Notes: generated from the sequence alone by a model not told the origin. DNA of 64,000 nt from Chloracidobacterium sp. (GCA_016715795.1 JADJXP010000002.1:868001-932000), one strand, 5' to 3'. Counted from the first letter of the stretch, positions 8,477 to 16,819 are shown. Numbers and translations are program-made.

Positions 8477-10507
8477 ATGGCCGATCGCCAGCACATAACC
8501 GTCGCGCTTGCGGGCAATCCTAACGCCGGCAAGACCACGCTGTTTAACGCCCTCACGGGCCTCAAGCAAAAGGTTGCAAACTATCCCGGCGTCACAGTCG
8601 AACGCAAATCCGGCCCATGGACTCTCAACGGCCACGCGGCCGATCTGATCGACCTGCCCGGCCTCTACAGCCTCGATGCGACGTCGCTGGACGAGCACAT
8701 CGCCCGTGACATCATCACCGGCGAGCGGCCGGAGGTGCCGCGGCCCAACGCTGTCGTGGCGGTCGTCGATGCGACCAATCTCGAACGCAATCTCTATCTC
8801 GTCACGCAGCTTTTTGAATTCGGCGTTCCGGTCGTGGTCGCCCTAACAATGATCGACCAGTTTGAGAAGCAAAAGCACCAGATCGATGTCGAGATGCTGT
8901 CGGCTTTGCTCAAAACGCCGGTCGTCGCGGTGAACGCTAAGACCGGCCGCGGGATCGACGAGCTTGCGGAAAAGGTGAACGACGTCATCGGGACGACGCC
9001 CGAGGTGCCGTATGTCTTCGACGAGACGAGAGAAGACGGCCCGCACGGCAAGATCTTTGCGCGCTACCAGTTCATTTCAAACGCCGTTCAGGAATCCGTC
9101 TGGCACAGCGACCATGACAAGCATCGCCTGTCCGAGAAGATCGACCGTGTGTTGACACACAGATTCTTTGGTCTGGTCATCCTCGTCGCGATACTGCTCG
9201 TCGTTTTCCAAACGATCTTTTCGTGGGCGACGCTGCCGATGGACCTGTTGGAATCGGGCTTTGGTGCCTTGAGCGAGGCCACCAAATCGGCCTTGCCAGA
9301 GGGAATTCTCGCCGACCTTATCGCGGACGGCATCATCGCGGGCGTCGGCGGCGTGGTGGTGTTTTTGCCGCAGATATTGCTTCTCTTCCTCTTTATATCG
9401 CTCCTCGAAGACAGCGGCTACATGGCCCGGGCGGCGTTCCTGCTCGACAAACTAATGTCCCGCATCGGCCTGCACGGCAAGGCGTTTTTGCCGCTGATAT
9501 CGAGCTTTGCATGCGCGATTCCGGGCATCATGGCGACCCGCACTATCGAGAGCCGCCGCGATCGCTTCGCGACCATCCTGATCGCCCCGTTCATGTCGTG
9601 CTCGGCCCGCCTGCCGGTTTACACGCTCATGATCGGCGCGTTCTTTGGTGGGCAATATGTAATGGGATTCATTTCCGTCGGCGCGTTGCTGATGCTCGCA
9701 ATGTACGCCATCGGCATCATCGTAGCCATCGCCGTCGCGTTCGTATTGAAAAGGACGGTATTGAAGGCTCCACCGCCGCCGTTCCTAATGGAACTCCCGC
9801 CATACAGATTGCCGAATCTCCGCACCGTCGTGCAAAACATGCTGACGCGTGCGTGGTTGTTTTTGAAACGAGCGGGAACGGTGATCCTGGCGATATCGAT
9901 CATCTTATGGGCCCTGATGTATTTCCCGAGACAAGGTCTTGAGTCTGGAGTCTTAAGTCCTGAGCAGGAACAAACACAGAGTCTTCGGTCTGAAGTCTTA
10001 AGTCCTGAGCAGGAAAAAGAGGGTTCTGCTCAAGACTCAAGACTTAACACTTCAGACTCAGGGCAGACTCAGGATTCGCTTCAACTAAAACGCTCGTTTG
10101 CGGGGCGTTTAGGCCACGCCATCGAGCCTGTTATCGAACCCCTCGGCTTCGACTGGAAGATCGGCGTCGCCCTGATCGCTAGCTTTGCCGCCAGGGAAGT
10201 CCTTGTCTCAACGCTCAGCATCATCTACAATGTCGGCCGCGACGCCAACGAAGAGTCCGAGACCCTCATCTCCGCCATCCGCGATGAGAAAAAAGACGAC
10301 GGCACACCCGTCTGGACGCCGCTCACGGCCCTTACCCTAATGGTCTTCTTTGTCCTCGCCATGCAATGCATGTCCACCCTCGCCGTAGTCCGCCGCGAAA
10401 CAAACTCTTGGACCTGGCCGATCTTCATGTTCGCCTACATGACGGTAATCGCCTACATCGCCGCCCTGCTCACCTACCAGGGCGGAAAGCTGTTAGGATT
10501 TGGGTAA
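8477..10507 (+). CDS. feoB: Ferrous iron transporter B
   Basis: 676 residues. N-terminal GTPase with G1 GNPNAGKT (13-20), G3 DLPG, and a following helical domain; then the polytopic core with Gate motifs (ESRRDRFATILIAPFMSCSARLPVYTL). Imports Fe2+ across the inner membrane. Odd: residues about 487-536 are a hydrophilic, repetitive stretch (two copies of VLSPEQE) coded by three 7-bp-period arrays, placed between transmembrane segments where other FeoB proteins have a short loop. The frame stays open, so it is probably functional. Confidence 0.95.
   Translation: MADRQHITVALAGNPNAGKTTLFNALTGLKQKVANYPGVTVERKSGPWTLNGHAADLIDLPGLYSLDATSLDEHIARDIITGERPEVPRPNAVVAVVDATNLERNLYLVTQLFEFGVPVVVALTMIDQFEKQKHQIDVEMLSALLKTPVVAVNAKTGRGIDELAEKVNDVIGTTPEVPYVFDETREDGPHGKIFARYQFISNAVQESVWHSDHDKHRLSEKIDRVLTHRFFGLVILVAILLVVFQTIFSWATLPMDLLESGFGALSEATKSALPEGILADLIADGIIAGVGGVVVFLPQILLLFLFISLLEDSGYMARAAFLLDKLMSRIGLHGKAFLPLISSFACAIPGIMATRTIESRRDRFATILIAPFMSCSARLPVYTLMIGAFFGGQYVMGFISVGALLMLAMYAIGIIVAIAVAFVLKRTVLKAPPPPFLMELPPYRLPNLRTVVQNMLTRAWLFLKRAGTVILAISIILWALMYFPRQGLESGVLSPEQEQTQSLRSEVLSPEQEKEGSAQDSRLNTSDSGQTQDSLQLKRSFAGRLGHAIEPVIEPLGFDWKIGVALIASFAAREVLVSTLSIIYNVGRDANEESETLISAIRDEKKDDGTPVWTPLTALTLMVFFVLAMQCMSTLAVVRRETNSWTWPIFMFAYMTVIAYIAALLTYQGGKLLGFG
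9936..10076. repeat. Three heptamer arrays inside feoB
   Basis: Array 1 (9936-9970) starts GTCTTGA, GTCTGGA; array 2 (9981-10015) starts GTCTTCG, GTCTGAA; their last 21 bp are identical (9950-9970 and 9995-10015). Array 3 (10028-10076) is made of inverted-sense heptamers such as ACTCAAG and ACTTAAC, so arrays 1/2 and 3 can pair. All units keep an exact 7-bp period. The whole block is coding. Confidence 0.85.
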
Positions 10508-10509
10508 TT

Positions 10510-10576
10510 AACAACGAATAACGAACAACGAGCAATGCCGGCACTATTCACTATTAGTTGTTCACTATTCACTGCT
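10510..10576. repeat. Inverted heptamer arrays after feoB
   Basis: Left units AACAACG, AATAACG repeat every 7 bp from 10510 to 10537; after CCGG, right units CACTATT repeat from 10542 to 10576 in the opposite sense. The array begins directly after the feoB stop codon. The same words recur at 15396-15430 and 15464-15498. Confidence 0.85.
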
Positions 10577-10596
10577 TTGATGTATATTTGTCTCGT

Positions 10597-10779
10597 ATGA
10601 CCGAGGTGATAAACATCGATCCCGAGATCCTTGGCGGCACGCCTGTATTTCACGGGACGCGTGTGCCGGTCGAGAGCCTGTTTGATCATTTGGAAGAGGG
10701 TGTGCCTCTAGACGAATTCCTTGATGATTTCCCAACCGTCACCCGCGAGCAGGCCGTTGAGGTGCTGGAGATGGCATAG
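10597..10779 (+). CDS. DUF433 family protein (VapB-type antitoxin-like)
   Basis: 60 residues from ATG 10597; an earlier ATG at 10558 lies within the heptamer array and is unlikely. The whole protein is a DUF433 domain: EVINIDPEILGGTPVFHGTRVPVESLFDHLEEG, a small winged-helix fold. Members are usually paired with a PIN-like (DUF5615) toxin gene just downstream; none is found here, so this is an orphan. It separates feoB from its usual small partner. Confidence 0.85.
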   Translation: MTEVINIDPEILGGTPVFHGTRVPVESLFDHLEEGVPLDEFLDDFPTVTREQAVEVLEMA

Positions 10780-10780
10780 A

Positions 10781-10942
10781 ATGTGGGTCTTTCTATTCTC
10801 CATTCTCAATTATCAGTTCTCAGTTGTGGCGCTGATCATCCTCGCCGCCCTCGCCTTTCTCGGCGTCAAACTCTTCTCCAAGCGAAAGTCCTTCTCCACC
10901 AAACACGGCTGCGATAATGATTGCAGCTGCGGAAAGGGTTGA
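10781..10942 (+). CDS. FeoB-associated Cys-rich membrane protein
   Basis: 53 residues: one transmembrane helix (VVALIILAALAFLGVKLF) followed by a basic stretch and a Cys cluster (CDNDCSCGKG). Short proteins of this design are commonly encoded just after feoB and are thought to help ferrous iron uptake. The first dozen residues (FSILNYQFSVV) are coded by a heptamer array (10795-10829), so the ancestral start may be the GTG at 10826, right at the helix. The stop codon lies at the edge of the next repeat block. Confidence 0.7.
   Translation: MWVFLFSILNYQFSVVALIILAALAFLGVKLFSKRKSFSTKHGCDNDCSCGKG
10795..10829. repeat. Heptamer array in the 5' end of the FeoB-associated gene
   Basis: Five units with exact 7-bp period, ATTCTCC, ATTCTCA and degenerate forms ending GTTGTGG. 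It codes for the residues ahead of the transmembrane helix. Confidence 0.8.
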
Positions 10943-11069
10943 TGTCCCGTAGGGACGGTTGAAAATGGCGCAAAGGGGTTGATCAGTCGTCCCTGCGGGA
11001 CTTAGATTGCTGTGATCAATTTACCCAGCGATGAATCGCCGGGCTATTTTCCGCCAGTCCCTGCGGGAC
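10943..11069. repeat. Block of mini-palindromes (GTCCC/GGGAC with 3-nt loop)
   Basis: GTCCC-GTA-GGGAC at 10944-10956, GTCCC-TGC-GGGAC at 10989-11001 and again at 11057-11069; between them CCCAGCGAT / ATCGCCGGG at 11024-11043. AAGGG(G)TTGAT appears just before the first and second copies. A REP-like intergenic element. The rest of the gap to 11230 holds no gene I can support. Confidence 0.75.
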
Positions 11070-11230
11070 AGATAGGCGAAATTTGCGCCGCAGATCGGCA
11101 GCCTGCTTGACTTGCGGTTCAAAAAGAAACCCAATTCCCGAAATCAATGAAATAGCTAGTTTTTACGGCGCAATTTTTCTGATTTTCGGGCGCGGTTGCA
11201 ATGAGCGCTTGGGGTGATTAACCTCATAGT

Positions 11231-12118
11231 TTGGCAACCGAGGCACAATGGATCACGCCGGGGGTGCGGTCGATGTTCTTATCGACGGCGGCGTTCATTT
11301 TGGCGAATGTTTTCGTCAAGCAGGTCGCGCACATTCCGGCGATGGAGACGGTCTTCTTTCGGTGTTTGATAGCGAGCACGTTTTGCTTTATCGGGCTGTA
11401 TCGCGCTCGCGAGAATCCGGTCGGCACGAGCCATTTGATACTGTTTTTGCGGGGCGCGTTCGGCACGGCGGCGTTGTATTGCTTCTTTCTGACGCTGCAG
11501 CATATGCCGCTGGCGTCGGCCCAGACGATACAGTACCTGTCGCCGATATTTACCGCGACCATCGCGATATTCGTGCTCAGCGAACGCGTGAGGTCGATAC
11601 AATGGCTGTTTTACGCGGTGGCGTTTTTGGGGGTGCTGCTGATCCAGCGGTTCGACCCGCGAATCTCGCCGTATTACTTAGGGTTGGGCATCGTGTCGGC
11701 GTTCTGTTCGGGCGTGGCTTACAATCTTGTGCGGAGCCTGCGTGGCAAAGAGCATCCGCTAACGGTAGTGCTGCATTTCCAGTTTGTCGGGCTGGTCGTC
11801 GGGGCCGTGTCGCTGTTTTTTGAATGGACCACGCCCGTTGGGATCGAATGGCTGTGGCTGTTCCTCGTGGGAGTATTCTCACAGCTTGGGCAGATGTTCC
11901 TGACCAACGCCCTGCAACGCGAACCCGTCGCGGGCGTGGCTATAATCAATTACACGGGCTTGGTTTACGCGATCACGATCGGCTGGATCGTCTTTGGCGA
12001 AGCCCAAGGGCCGATGGCGTTGGCCGGCATGGGATTGGTAGTAGCAGGCGTCGCCATGAGCGTGCTATACGGCCGTCGACAGCGAAGCAGGGAAGCTGTT
12101 GAGACCACCGCCGCCTAA
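11231..12118 (+). CDS. EamA/DMT family transporter
   Basis: 295 residues, ten predicted membrane helices arranged as two EamA repeats; the second ends GFGEAQGPMALAGMGLVVAGV-like (in sequence VFGEAQGPMALAGMGLVVAGVAM is split over 11990-12060). Likely exports or imports a small metabolite. Start is uncertain: TTG 11231, or ATG 11273 which has GGGGGTG 6 bases upstream and begins directly at the first helix. Substrate cannot be told. Confidence 0.8.
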   Translation: MATEAQWITPGVRSMFLSTAAFILANVFVKQVAHIPAMETVFFRCLIASTFCFIGLYRARENPVGTSHLILFLRGAFGTAALYCFFLTLQHMPLASAQTIQYLSPIFTATIAIFVLSERVRSIQWLFYAVAFLGVLLIQRFDPRISPYYLGLGIVSAFCSGVAYNLVRSLRGKEHPLTVVLHFQFVGLVVGAVSLFFEWTTPVGIEWLWLFLVGVFSQLGQMFLTNALQREPVAGVAIINYTGLVYAITIGWIVFGEAQGPMALAGMGLVVAGVAMSVLYGRRQRSREAVETTAA

Positions 12119-12130
12119 AAGAGAGGAATT

Positions 12131-12168
12131 GACCAGAGAGGCACAGAGGGCACAGAGGGCACGGAGAG
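12131..12168 (+). repeat. 9-bp direct repeats forming the moaB leader
   Basis: GCACAGAGG occurs at 12141-12149 and 12150-12158, then GCACGGAGA at 12159-12167, an exact 9-bp period. The last unit supplies a GGAGA sequence immediately before the moaB ATG, so the repeat appears to provide the ribosome site, although spacing is very short. Confidence 0.75.
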
Positions 12169-12645
12169 ATGGAAATTAGGGCAGTGGTTGTGACGGTGAG
12201 TGATACGCGGACGCTGGCGGACGACGTTTCGGGCAATAAGTTGGTCGAGTTGTTTCATGGCGTTGGGGCGGAGATCGTTGAGCGGATCTTGGTTTCGGAC
12301 GAACTGCTCGATCTGCGGGAAACGCTTTACACGCTGGCCGAGCGGGAAGACGTCAACCTGATCATCACGACCGGCGGCACGGGCTTTGGGCCAAGGGACA
12401 ACACGCCGGAAGCAACACGCGCCGTCATCGAACGCGAGGCTCCCGGCATGGCCGAAGCGATGCGGAGAGAAACCGCGACAAAGACGCCGAGGGCGATGCT
12501 TTCACGCGGTATTTGCGGTATTCGAGGCAACACTCTGATCATCAACCTGCCCGGAAGCCCACGGGGTGTTGAGGAGTGTTTCGATGTCATCCGGCCGGTT
12601 CTGTCGCACGCCATCGACCTGCTTGCCGGAAAGACGGGGCATTAA
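12169..12645 (+). CDS. moaB: Molybdenum cofactor biosynthesis protein B
   Basis: 158 residues, MoaB/MogA fold. Conserved elements: VVTVSDTRTLADDVSG at the N-terminus, the molybdopterin-binding TTGGTGFGPRDNTPEAT, and LPGSPRGVEE near the end. Acts in adenylylation of molybdopterin or a related step. No other moco gene is nearby. The TAA stop lies in the left arm of a palindromic repeat. Confidence 0.92.
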   Translation: MEIRAVVVTVSDTRTLADDVSGNKLVELFHGVGAEIVERILVSDELLDLRETLYTLAEREDVNLIITTGGTGFGPRDNTPEATRAVIEREAPGMAEAMRRETATKTPRAMLSRGICGIRGNTLIINLPGSPRGVEECFDVIRPVLSHAIDLLAGKTGH

Positions 12646-12723
12646 CCGCGAAATACGCGATATACGCTAAATAAGAGGTTCGCGGTGGAGGCTCTTTCTT
12701 TTTTTTGCGTGTTTCGCGGTTAA
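12642..12723. repeat. 9-bp-period palindrome between convergent moaB and S10 peptidase genes
   Basis: TTAACCGCGAAATACGC (12642-12658) faces GCGTGTTTCGCGGTTAA (12707-12723), 16 of 17 pairs. Left units CGCGAAATA, CGCGATATA follow a 9-bp period. Both flanking genes end with TAA codons that are part of the two arms. It could double as a bidirectional terminator: a T run precedes the right arm. Confidence 0.85.
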
Positions 12724-14240
12724 TTCTTACTCCTGACTGCGGACGTAATAAAGGCCGTGGCGTTGGTTTTTAGTTTGCGGAGCTCGCGCACGTCGATATA
12801 CATCATGTGCCCCGCCTCGTAGTAGGTGAACGAGACGTTTCGACGCAGGGTTGGGTCAAGGTTCATTGCCGAGACCGTATATTCTGCGGCAAAGAACGGC
12901 GTGGCCATGTCATAATAGCCCTGTGAGAGCCAGACCTTCATATACGGGTTCTTGGCCATTGCATCCTTGAGCGGCATGCTCGTGTCGGCGTAGGCGTTGT
13001 TGGTGTTCCAGTTCCACGGACTGGTGACACCGCCGCCGAGGATGTAGTACTCAACGTCCGACTTATAACCAAGCTCGCCGCGAACGTAGCTGTTAAAGGC
13101 CGCCGTATAGGGCGGGCGAATGGCGTTCATCGACGGGTCGCTGTCAGGCCCGTCACCAGCGGCATCCCGGTCGATGCCTTTGAATCGGCTGTCGAGCCGG
13201 CCGACGGTGCGGCGTTCAGGCACGCGCAGTAATTCCTTCTGAAATTCCCCCAACTCGATACGAAAGTTGTTGCGAATTATGAAATCGGTCGGGAGGCCCG
13301 TGAATGTGGCATATGATGCGGCAAGCGCGTTCCGCTCAACGTCGGTCAACGAATCGATCCTGAGCAGGGCTCGCATGTATTCGTTGGACGCCCAGCGACG
13401 GGCCTCGTCGGTTACCTGTTCGATGGTCTTAGACTGAAGTTGCGGCTGTAGGCGTTTGTGATACCACGCCGTCGCCGTGTAGCTCGGGAAGATGAATACC
13501 AGCGGCATATCGTTGTTGGCGGCGAAGCGGATCGTTTGAAAGTTCAATACAGCCGACACAAGGGCGATGCCATTAAGGGCGATACCGTGGTCAAAGAGCC
13601 AGTTGGACAATCCGCTCGCGCGGGTCGTGCCGTATGATTCACCGACGAGGAACAGCGGCGAGGTCCAGCGTTCATTGCGGCCGAGATACATTCGAATAAA
13701 TTCGCCGACCGACTCGATATCGCCATTGACTCCGAAGAACTTACTTGCCAATTCAGGCTTTGCCGCACGCGAATAGCCCGTGCCGACGGGGTCGACAAAA
13801 ACGAGATCGGTCTCGGTTAGCCACGACGAGGCGTTGTCCTCCATCTCATACGGCGGCGGCGGAAGCATACCGTCGTCGAGCATCTTGACGCGTCGCGGCC
13901 CCAGAGCACCAAGGTGCAGCCAGACGCTAGCCGAGCCGGGCCCGCCGTTGAACGAGAACATCAGCGGCCTTTTCGTCGGCGGATTATCGAGCGTGTATGC
14001 CATGAAGAAGATCCGAGCCTCGACATCTCCGCTGACGGCGTTCTTGATCGGCATAAAGCCGGTCGTCGTGGTGTAGCTCAACGTCTGAGAGCCGACACGA
14101 ACGGTGTGTTTCGTCACCACCGGGGGATCGTCCATTTTGGGGTCAAGCGGTTTCGCAGGCGACGGTGAGGGGCTCGGGGCCTGGGCCAGCACGGCCGACG
14201 ATAAACAGACGGCGAGCAGAGTTAAAAGGATCTTTTGCAT
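12720..14240 (-). CDS. Secreted S10 family serine carboxypeptidase
   Basis: 506 residues with signal peptide (LLTLLAVCLSSAVLAQ) and a Ser/Pro linker. Peptidase S10 features: substrate loop FSFNGGPGSASVW (about 95-107), VDPVGTGYS, nucleophile Ser202 in GESYG, then Asp in SQGYYDMATPF and His in YEAGHMMY near the C-terminus. Cleaves C-terminal residues of peptides, periplasmic or extracellular. It follows two secreted amidohydrolases on the same strand; peptide and hydantoin/dipeptide scavenging is a plausible shared role. Confidence 0.9.
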   Translation of the reverse strand: MQKILLTLLAVCLSSAVLAQAPSPSPSPAKPLDPKMDDPPVVTKHTVRVGSQTLSYTTTTGFMPIKNAVSGDVEARIFFMAYTLDNPPTKRPLMFSFNGGPGSASVWLHLGALGPRRVKMLDDGMLPPPPYEMEDNASSWLTETDLVFVDPVGTGYSRAAKPELASKFFGVNGDIESVGEFIRMYLGRNERWTSPLFLVGESYGTTRASGLSNWLFDHGIALNGIALVSAVLNFQTIRFAANNDMPLVFIFPSYTATAWYHKRLQPQLQSKTIEQVTDEARRWASNEYMRALLRIDSLTDVERNALAASYATFTGLPTDFIIRNNFRIELGEFQKELLRVPERRTVGRLDSRFKGIDRDAAGDGPDSDPSMNAIRPPYTAAFNSYVRGELGYKSDVEYYILGGGVTSPWNWNTNNAYADTSMPLKDAMAKNPYMKVWLSQGYYDMATPFFAAEYTVSAMNLDPTLRRNVSFTYYEAGHMMYIDVRELRKLKTNATAFITSAVRSKN

Positions 14241-14258
14241 GGTTATTTGAAAACTGAA

Positions 14259-15458
14259 CTATTTCGGCCCTTCGCTGACGATGCGGCCATTGATGATCGT
14301 CCCCGTGCAATGCGACGTCCATTCGAACGGATCGCCGTCGTATAGAGCGAGGTCAGCATCTTTCTCGACCTCGATCGAGCCGATCCGTTTTTCGAGGCCG
14401 AGTATTTTGGCGGCGTCGATGGTTATCGTGGCCAGCGCGTCGGTGCGGCTGAGGCCGTTGGCCGCGGCCATAGCGGCTTCAAAGAGGACGACGCGCGTCT
14501 TTGGGACATAGCTCTCGTAACCACTCTGAAGGGCGACCGGGATTCCTGCTACCCTTAGCCTTGATGCGTTTTCAAGCGACAGATTCGTGCGGTCACCGCC
14601 AGGCCGTGCCATCGTCGCGTGGACGATTACGGGGAAACCAGACTCCTTGATCTCGTTCGTCAGGAGGTGGCCGTCGGCAACGCCGTCGAGAACGATCTTG
14701 ATATTGAATTCCTTCGCGATGCGGATAGCAGTCATGATGTCCTGTGCGGCCTCGGCGGTGACGAGCAGCGGTATCTCACGGTTAATTACGCGCAGCATGA
14801 TCGCAGAGCGCTGGTCTTTGGGCTTATCGGCCTTCGCGGCGTTCTCTTGGGCCTTGATCAGTTCGGCCCGCAGCATCGCTACCTGCTTGGCACGCGTTCC
14901 CGGCGAACGGCCCGCTCCGGCATTCGCGGCGTTGCCGAGCGTGACGGCGATCATCGCGGTCGGCACTATCGTGGCCTCATCGACATTCTTGCCCCACGTT
15001 TTGGCTACCATCGTCTGGCCGGAAATAAGTGCAGACGGCTGGTGTCCGGTGTGAATGGTCGTGACGCCGAATTGACGCACCCATTCGACGAGCTTCTCTT
15101 CGGCGTTATATGCGTCGGTGGCCCGCAGTTCTGGCTGGATCGTCGCCCCGCCGTCGAGCGCCATCTGGTCGTGAGGTTGGTTAAGGTAGCCGTTAAGGCC
15201 GATGACCGTGTGTGCATCTATCAGGCCGGGCGTGACGATCTTGGCGGTCATGACGCGATAGCCGGTCGGGATCGGCACCTCGGTGGCTTTGCCGACGGCG
15301 GTGATCTTGCCCGCGCTGATCAGCACGACACCGTTCGTGATCGGGTCGCCATTCATTGTCCAGACAGTCTCGCCTTTGACAGCTATCTGGGCCGAAGCAG
15401 TGAATAATGAACAGTGAATAGTGAATAGTGCCAGAGCGAAGAACGGAAGTCTCATCAT
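14259..15458 (-). CDS. Secreted amidohydrolase family protein (imidazolonepropionase-like) A
   Basis: 399 residues from ATG 15458. Amidohydrolase superfamily: N-terminal beta domain (GKITAVGKATEVPIP), GLIDAHTVIGLNG where the usual HxH is HTV, then a TIM barrel and a C-terminal KDADLALYDGDPFEW motif. Several metal ligands appear replaced (no HxH), so catalysis is doubtful. The signal peptide core LFTIHCSLFTASA is coded by the heptamer array 15396-15430. Lies between the S10 peptidase and a second amidohydrolase, likely one operon. Confidence 0.8.
   Translation of the reverse strand: MMRLPFFALALFTIHCSLFTASAQIAVKGETVWTMNGDPITNGVVLISAGKITAVGKATEVPIPTGYRVMTAKIVTPGLIDAHTVIGLNGYLNQPHDQMALDGGATIQPELRATDAYNAEEKLVEWVRQFGVTTIHTGHQPSALISGQTMVAKTWGKNVDEATIVPTAMIAVTLGNAANAGAGRSPGTRAKQVAMLRAELIKAQENAAKADKPKDQRSAIMLRVINREIPLLVTAEAAQDIMTAIRIAKEFNIKIVLDGVADGHLLTNEIKESGFPVIVHATMARPGGDRTNLSLENASRLRVAGIPVALQSGYESYVPKTRVVLFEAAMAAANGLSRTDALATITIDAAKILGLEKRIGSIEVEKDADLALYDGDPFEWTSHCTGTIINGRIVSEGPK
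15396..15430. repeat. Heptamer array coding a signal peptide core
   Basis: Five units with exact 7-bp period: AGCAGTG, AATAATG and further AATAGTG-type copies. On the minus strand this reads as the hydrophobic core of the signal peptide of the amidohydrolase beginning at 15458. Confidence 0.85.
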
Positions 15459-15463
15459 AGTTC

Positions 15464-15498
15464 TTGAATTGTTCGTTATTAGTTTTTCGTTGTTCACT
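15464..15498. repeat. Heptamer array between two amidohydrolase genes
   Basis: Units GTTCGTT, ATTAGTT, then TTTCGTT and GTTCACT with a 7-bp period. It contains the TGA stop of the upstream amidohydrolase (complement at 15494-15496) and the short leader of the downstream one. Opposite in sense to the array at 15396. Confidence 0.8.
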
Positions 15499-16819
15499 GG
15501 TTCCCTCCGTCGCCGTCGAAGCAATGAATGTCGCCGGTCATGTCGCTGTCGTCGGTTGCTCCTTTGCCGCCGACGGCGTAGATGTAGTCCTTGGGGTCGG
15601 CCCGGTCAAAGACCTTCTTGCCCTCGACGTATGTCTGGAGGACATGCGTATAAACGCTCAGCGGATCGCCCGAAAGGACAACCAAGTCGGCGTCCTTGCC
15701 CGCCTCAAGCGAACCGACTCTCCCGTCGATGTCGAGCATCTTGGCATTTGCCATCGTAAGAGCATAGAGAGCACCTTTGCGCGTCATACCGGCTCGCACA
15801 GCGAGGCCGGCCGAGCGCAGGAGCCAACGCGAATCGGTTATGCCGTCGTCGGTGTGGAATCCGACCAGGACACCCGCCTTTTCGAGTTCCACTCCATTCT
15901 TAAAATCGATATCCACGGTCTCGAGCTTGCCGCCTGGCGAGTCAATAAAGATGATCGACGCCGGTGCCTTTGCATCAGCGATCTCTTTTGCCACCTTCCA
16001 TGCTTCGCTGACGTGCTGGAGGACGATGCGGAAGCCGAACTCCTTCGAGAGCCGCAAAGCCGTCATGATGTCGTCGTGACGATGCGTATGAAAATGGACA
16101 GTGCGCTTGCGTTCGAGGACCTCGACAAGGGCCTCCATCGCGAGGTCGCGGGGCGGCATCTTTGTCTTGTCGCCGGCGGCTTTTGCGACCTTGTCCCGGT
16201 AATCCTGTGCCTTAATGAACTGTTCGCGTACCAGCGCGGCGGATTTCGCCCGTGTGCCCGGAAACGCTCCGCCGCCCGCGCGGATCGAGTTTGTGCCGTT
16301 GGCGAATTTGATACCGCCCATGTACTTGCCGTCGGCGTCAAGTATCAGCAGATCATCGATCTTGACGGCGTTGTCGCGGAGCTTGAGATACAAGGTCTGC
16401 CCACTGTCGAGATGGCCCGAACCGGGCATTACATTGACGCTGGTGATGCCGCCCGCCTGCGCTCGTTGGATGCTCGAAGCCCTCACGTTAAGGCTGTCGA
16501 GTATTCGCACGTCGGGCTGTATCGGAGACGATGCGTCGCCGCCCGCCGGACCGCCGATGTGGCTGTGCGTATCGACGATGCCGGGCATTATCACTTTGCC
16601 CTTGCAGTCGATGATGGTCACGTCGGACGACAATCGAACCGCCTTGGCGTCGCCGACGGCCGCTATCTTTCCGTTCTGGATCAATACGATACCCTGTTCG
16701 ATAGGCTCGCCGACTATTGGAATCACGCGGGCGTTGATGAACGCAACGGGCTTTTCCTGCGCGTGCGTGGCCAGCGCCAACAGACACGTCGCGAGAAAGC
16801 CCAAAATAACTCTCTTCAT
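15494..16819 (-). CDS. Secreted amidohydrolase family protein B
   Basis: 441 residues from ATG 16819, chosen because AAAGGAG lies just upstream and the start leads directly into a signal peptide (RVILGFLATCLLALATHAQ). Amidohydrolase features: MPGIVDTHSHIGG with an intact HxH metal site, FHTHRHDD, VLQHVSEAW, HTDDGI, and the C-terminal GKDADLVVLSGDPLS. This copy, unlike its neighbour, keeps most metal ligands. Probably a periplasmic hydrolase of cyclic amides or peptides; substrate unknown. Confidence 0.85.
   Translation of the reverse strand: MKRVILGFLATCLLALATHAQEKPVAFINARVIPIVGEPIEQGIVLIQNGKIAAVGDAKAVRLSSDVTIIDCKGKVIMPGIVDTHSHIGGPAGGDASSPIQPDVRILDSLNVRASSIQRAQAGGITSVNVMPGSGHLDSGQTLYLKLRDNAVKIDDLLILDADGKYMGGIKFANGTNSIRAGGGAFPGTRAKSAALVREQFIKAQDYRDKVAKAAGDKTKMPPRDLAMEALVEVLERKRTVHFHTHRHDDIMTALRLSKEFGFRIVLQHVSEAWKVAKEIADAKAPASIIFIDSPGGKLETVDIDFKNGVELEKAGVLVGFHTDDGITDSRWLLRSAGLAVRAGMTRKGALYALTMANAKMLDIDGRVGSLEAGKDADLVVLSGDPLSVYTHVLQTYVEGKKVFDRADPKDYIYAVGGKGATDDSDMTGDIHCFDGDGGNQ

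Noticed and set aside
10510..10576. CRISPR array
   Set aside because: Units are 7 bp and degenerate, without spacer-sized gaps; no cas genes.
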